Assembly (NCBI GenBank): GCA_050942555.1
Contig: JBMNNN010000135.1
Span: 1 to 5,853 of the forward strand
Origin: JAAYXU01 sp050942555
Lineage (GTDB): Bacteria > Bacillota > Clostridia > Christensenellales > UMGS416
Reading direction: 5' to 3'
DNA: 5,853 nt
In this document: in pieces, positions 5,763-5,853 of the stretch
Layout: each line of letters starts with the position of its first letter
Numbering within the stretch: the stretch's first letter is position 1
Notes under the pieces: model-generated
What the model was told of the DNA's origin: nothing
Database searches by the model: none
The model's input: the letters and a program-made list of their open reading frames with translations, nothing else
Position numbers and translations under genes: made by a program

Positions 5763-5829
5763 TCCGGCACTAAACATCGACTTGATTTTAGTGCTTTTAA
5801 ATGTCACCATTTCGATGTTTAGTACCGGA
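5763..5829. repeat. Long inverted repeat, 18-base arms with one mismatch, 31-base spacer
   Basis: The arm at 5763-5780 (TCCGGCACTAAACATCGA) is the inverse of 5812-5829 (TCGATGTTTAGTACCGGA) except at 5768/5824. In a minus-strand transcript that position becomes a G-U pair, so the stem would be complete. Competing pairings exist: 5767-5774 also pairs perfectly with 5787-5794, and 5814-5820 also pairs perfectly with 5835-5841. A small AAATG/CATTT hairpin (5799-5803/5808-5812) sits in the spacer. No terminator tail is present on either side. Confidence 0.75.
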
Positions 5830-5853
5830 TCGTGAAACATCAGGGGAACGGTA

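Larger units (their letters stand above)
5581..5853. other. Non-coding region to the right edge
   Basis: No convincing gene was found here: the open frames lack ribosome binding sites and resemble nothing recognisable. Composition is less GC-rich than the coding regions to the left. The stretch is dominated by the hairpin, the direct repeat and the long inverted repeat listed separately. It may carry a non-coding RNA or a degenerate small mobile repeat, but no promoter clearly pointing into it was seen. Confidence 0.55.

Noticed and set aside
5763..5829. Long inverted repeat as a Rho-independent terminator
   Set aside because: The spacer is 31 bases and no T-run follows the stem on either strand.
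5298..5840. 180-codon minus-strand open frame running from the right-hand repeats into topB
   Set aside because: It passes through the repeats, the promoter and the topB start in another frame, and has no recognisable domain or ribosome site.

Overview
The window looks like chromosomal DNA from a GC-rich member of the Clostridia (Firmicutes). The evidence is strong AGGAGG-type ribosome binding sites, sigma-A-like promoters with extended -10 boxes, a Firmicutes-style topoisomerase III (TDAGREGE Toprim motif) and a small HAD-IA hydrolase of a type common in that group. A Christensenellales-like gut lineage is only a guess from composition and the style of the intergenic repeats. No phage, plasmid, CRISPR, tRNA or rRNA signature was seen.

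Layout. Bases 1-82 hold the first 27 codons of a leftward gene, probably a GNAT acetyltransferase. Bases 83-222 are a compact divergent promoter region in which the leftward and rightward core promoters overlap. Bases 223-960 encode a secreted YkuD-type L,D-transpeptidase, ending in a clear intrinsic terminator (978-1008). Bases 1020-2027 are the decayed 3' half of an ABC exporter gene: the 5' half is gone, at least four frameshifts are visible, and the Walker A motif is damaged. Facing it on the minus strand is a three-gene unit transcribed right to left: topB (5488-3185), a small protein with a C-terminal J domain (3137-2697) and a HAD hydrolase (2656-2024). The dead ABC gene and the HAD gene share one palindromic CTAG as both stop codons. 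Bases 5489-5853 carry the topB promoter, with a 9+9 bp palindrome over its -35 box, and then about 270 bases of non-coding DNA rich in inverted and direct repeats.

Functionally this is mostly housekeeping: peptidoglycan cross-linking on one side, and DNA topology plus a J-domain cochaperone and a phosphatase on the other. I found no convincing novel multi-gene system. The points most worth following up are the structured repeat region at 5581-5853, the operator-like palindrome at the topB promoter, the overlapping divergent promoters at the left, and the J-domain protein fixed in an apparent operon with topB.
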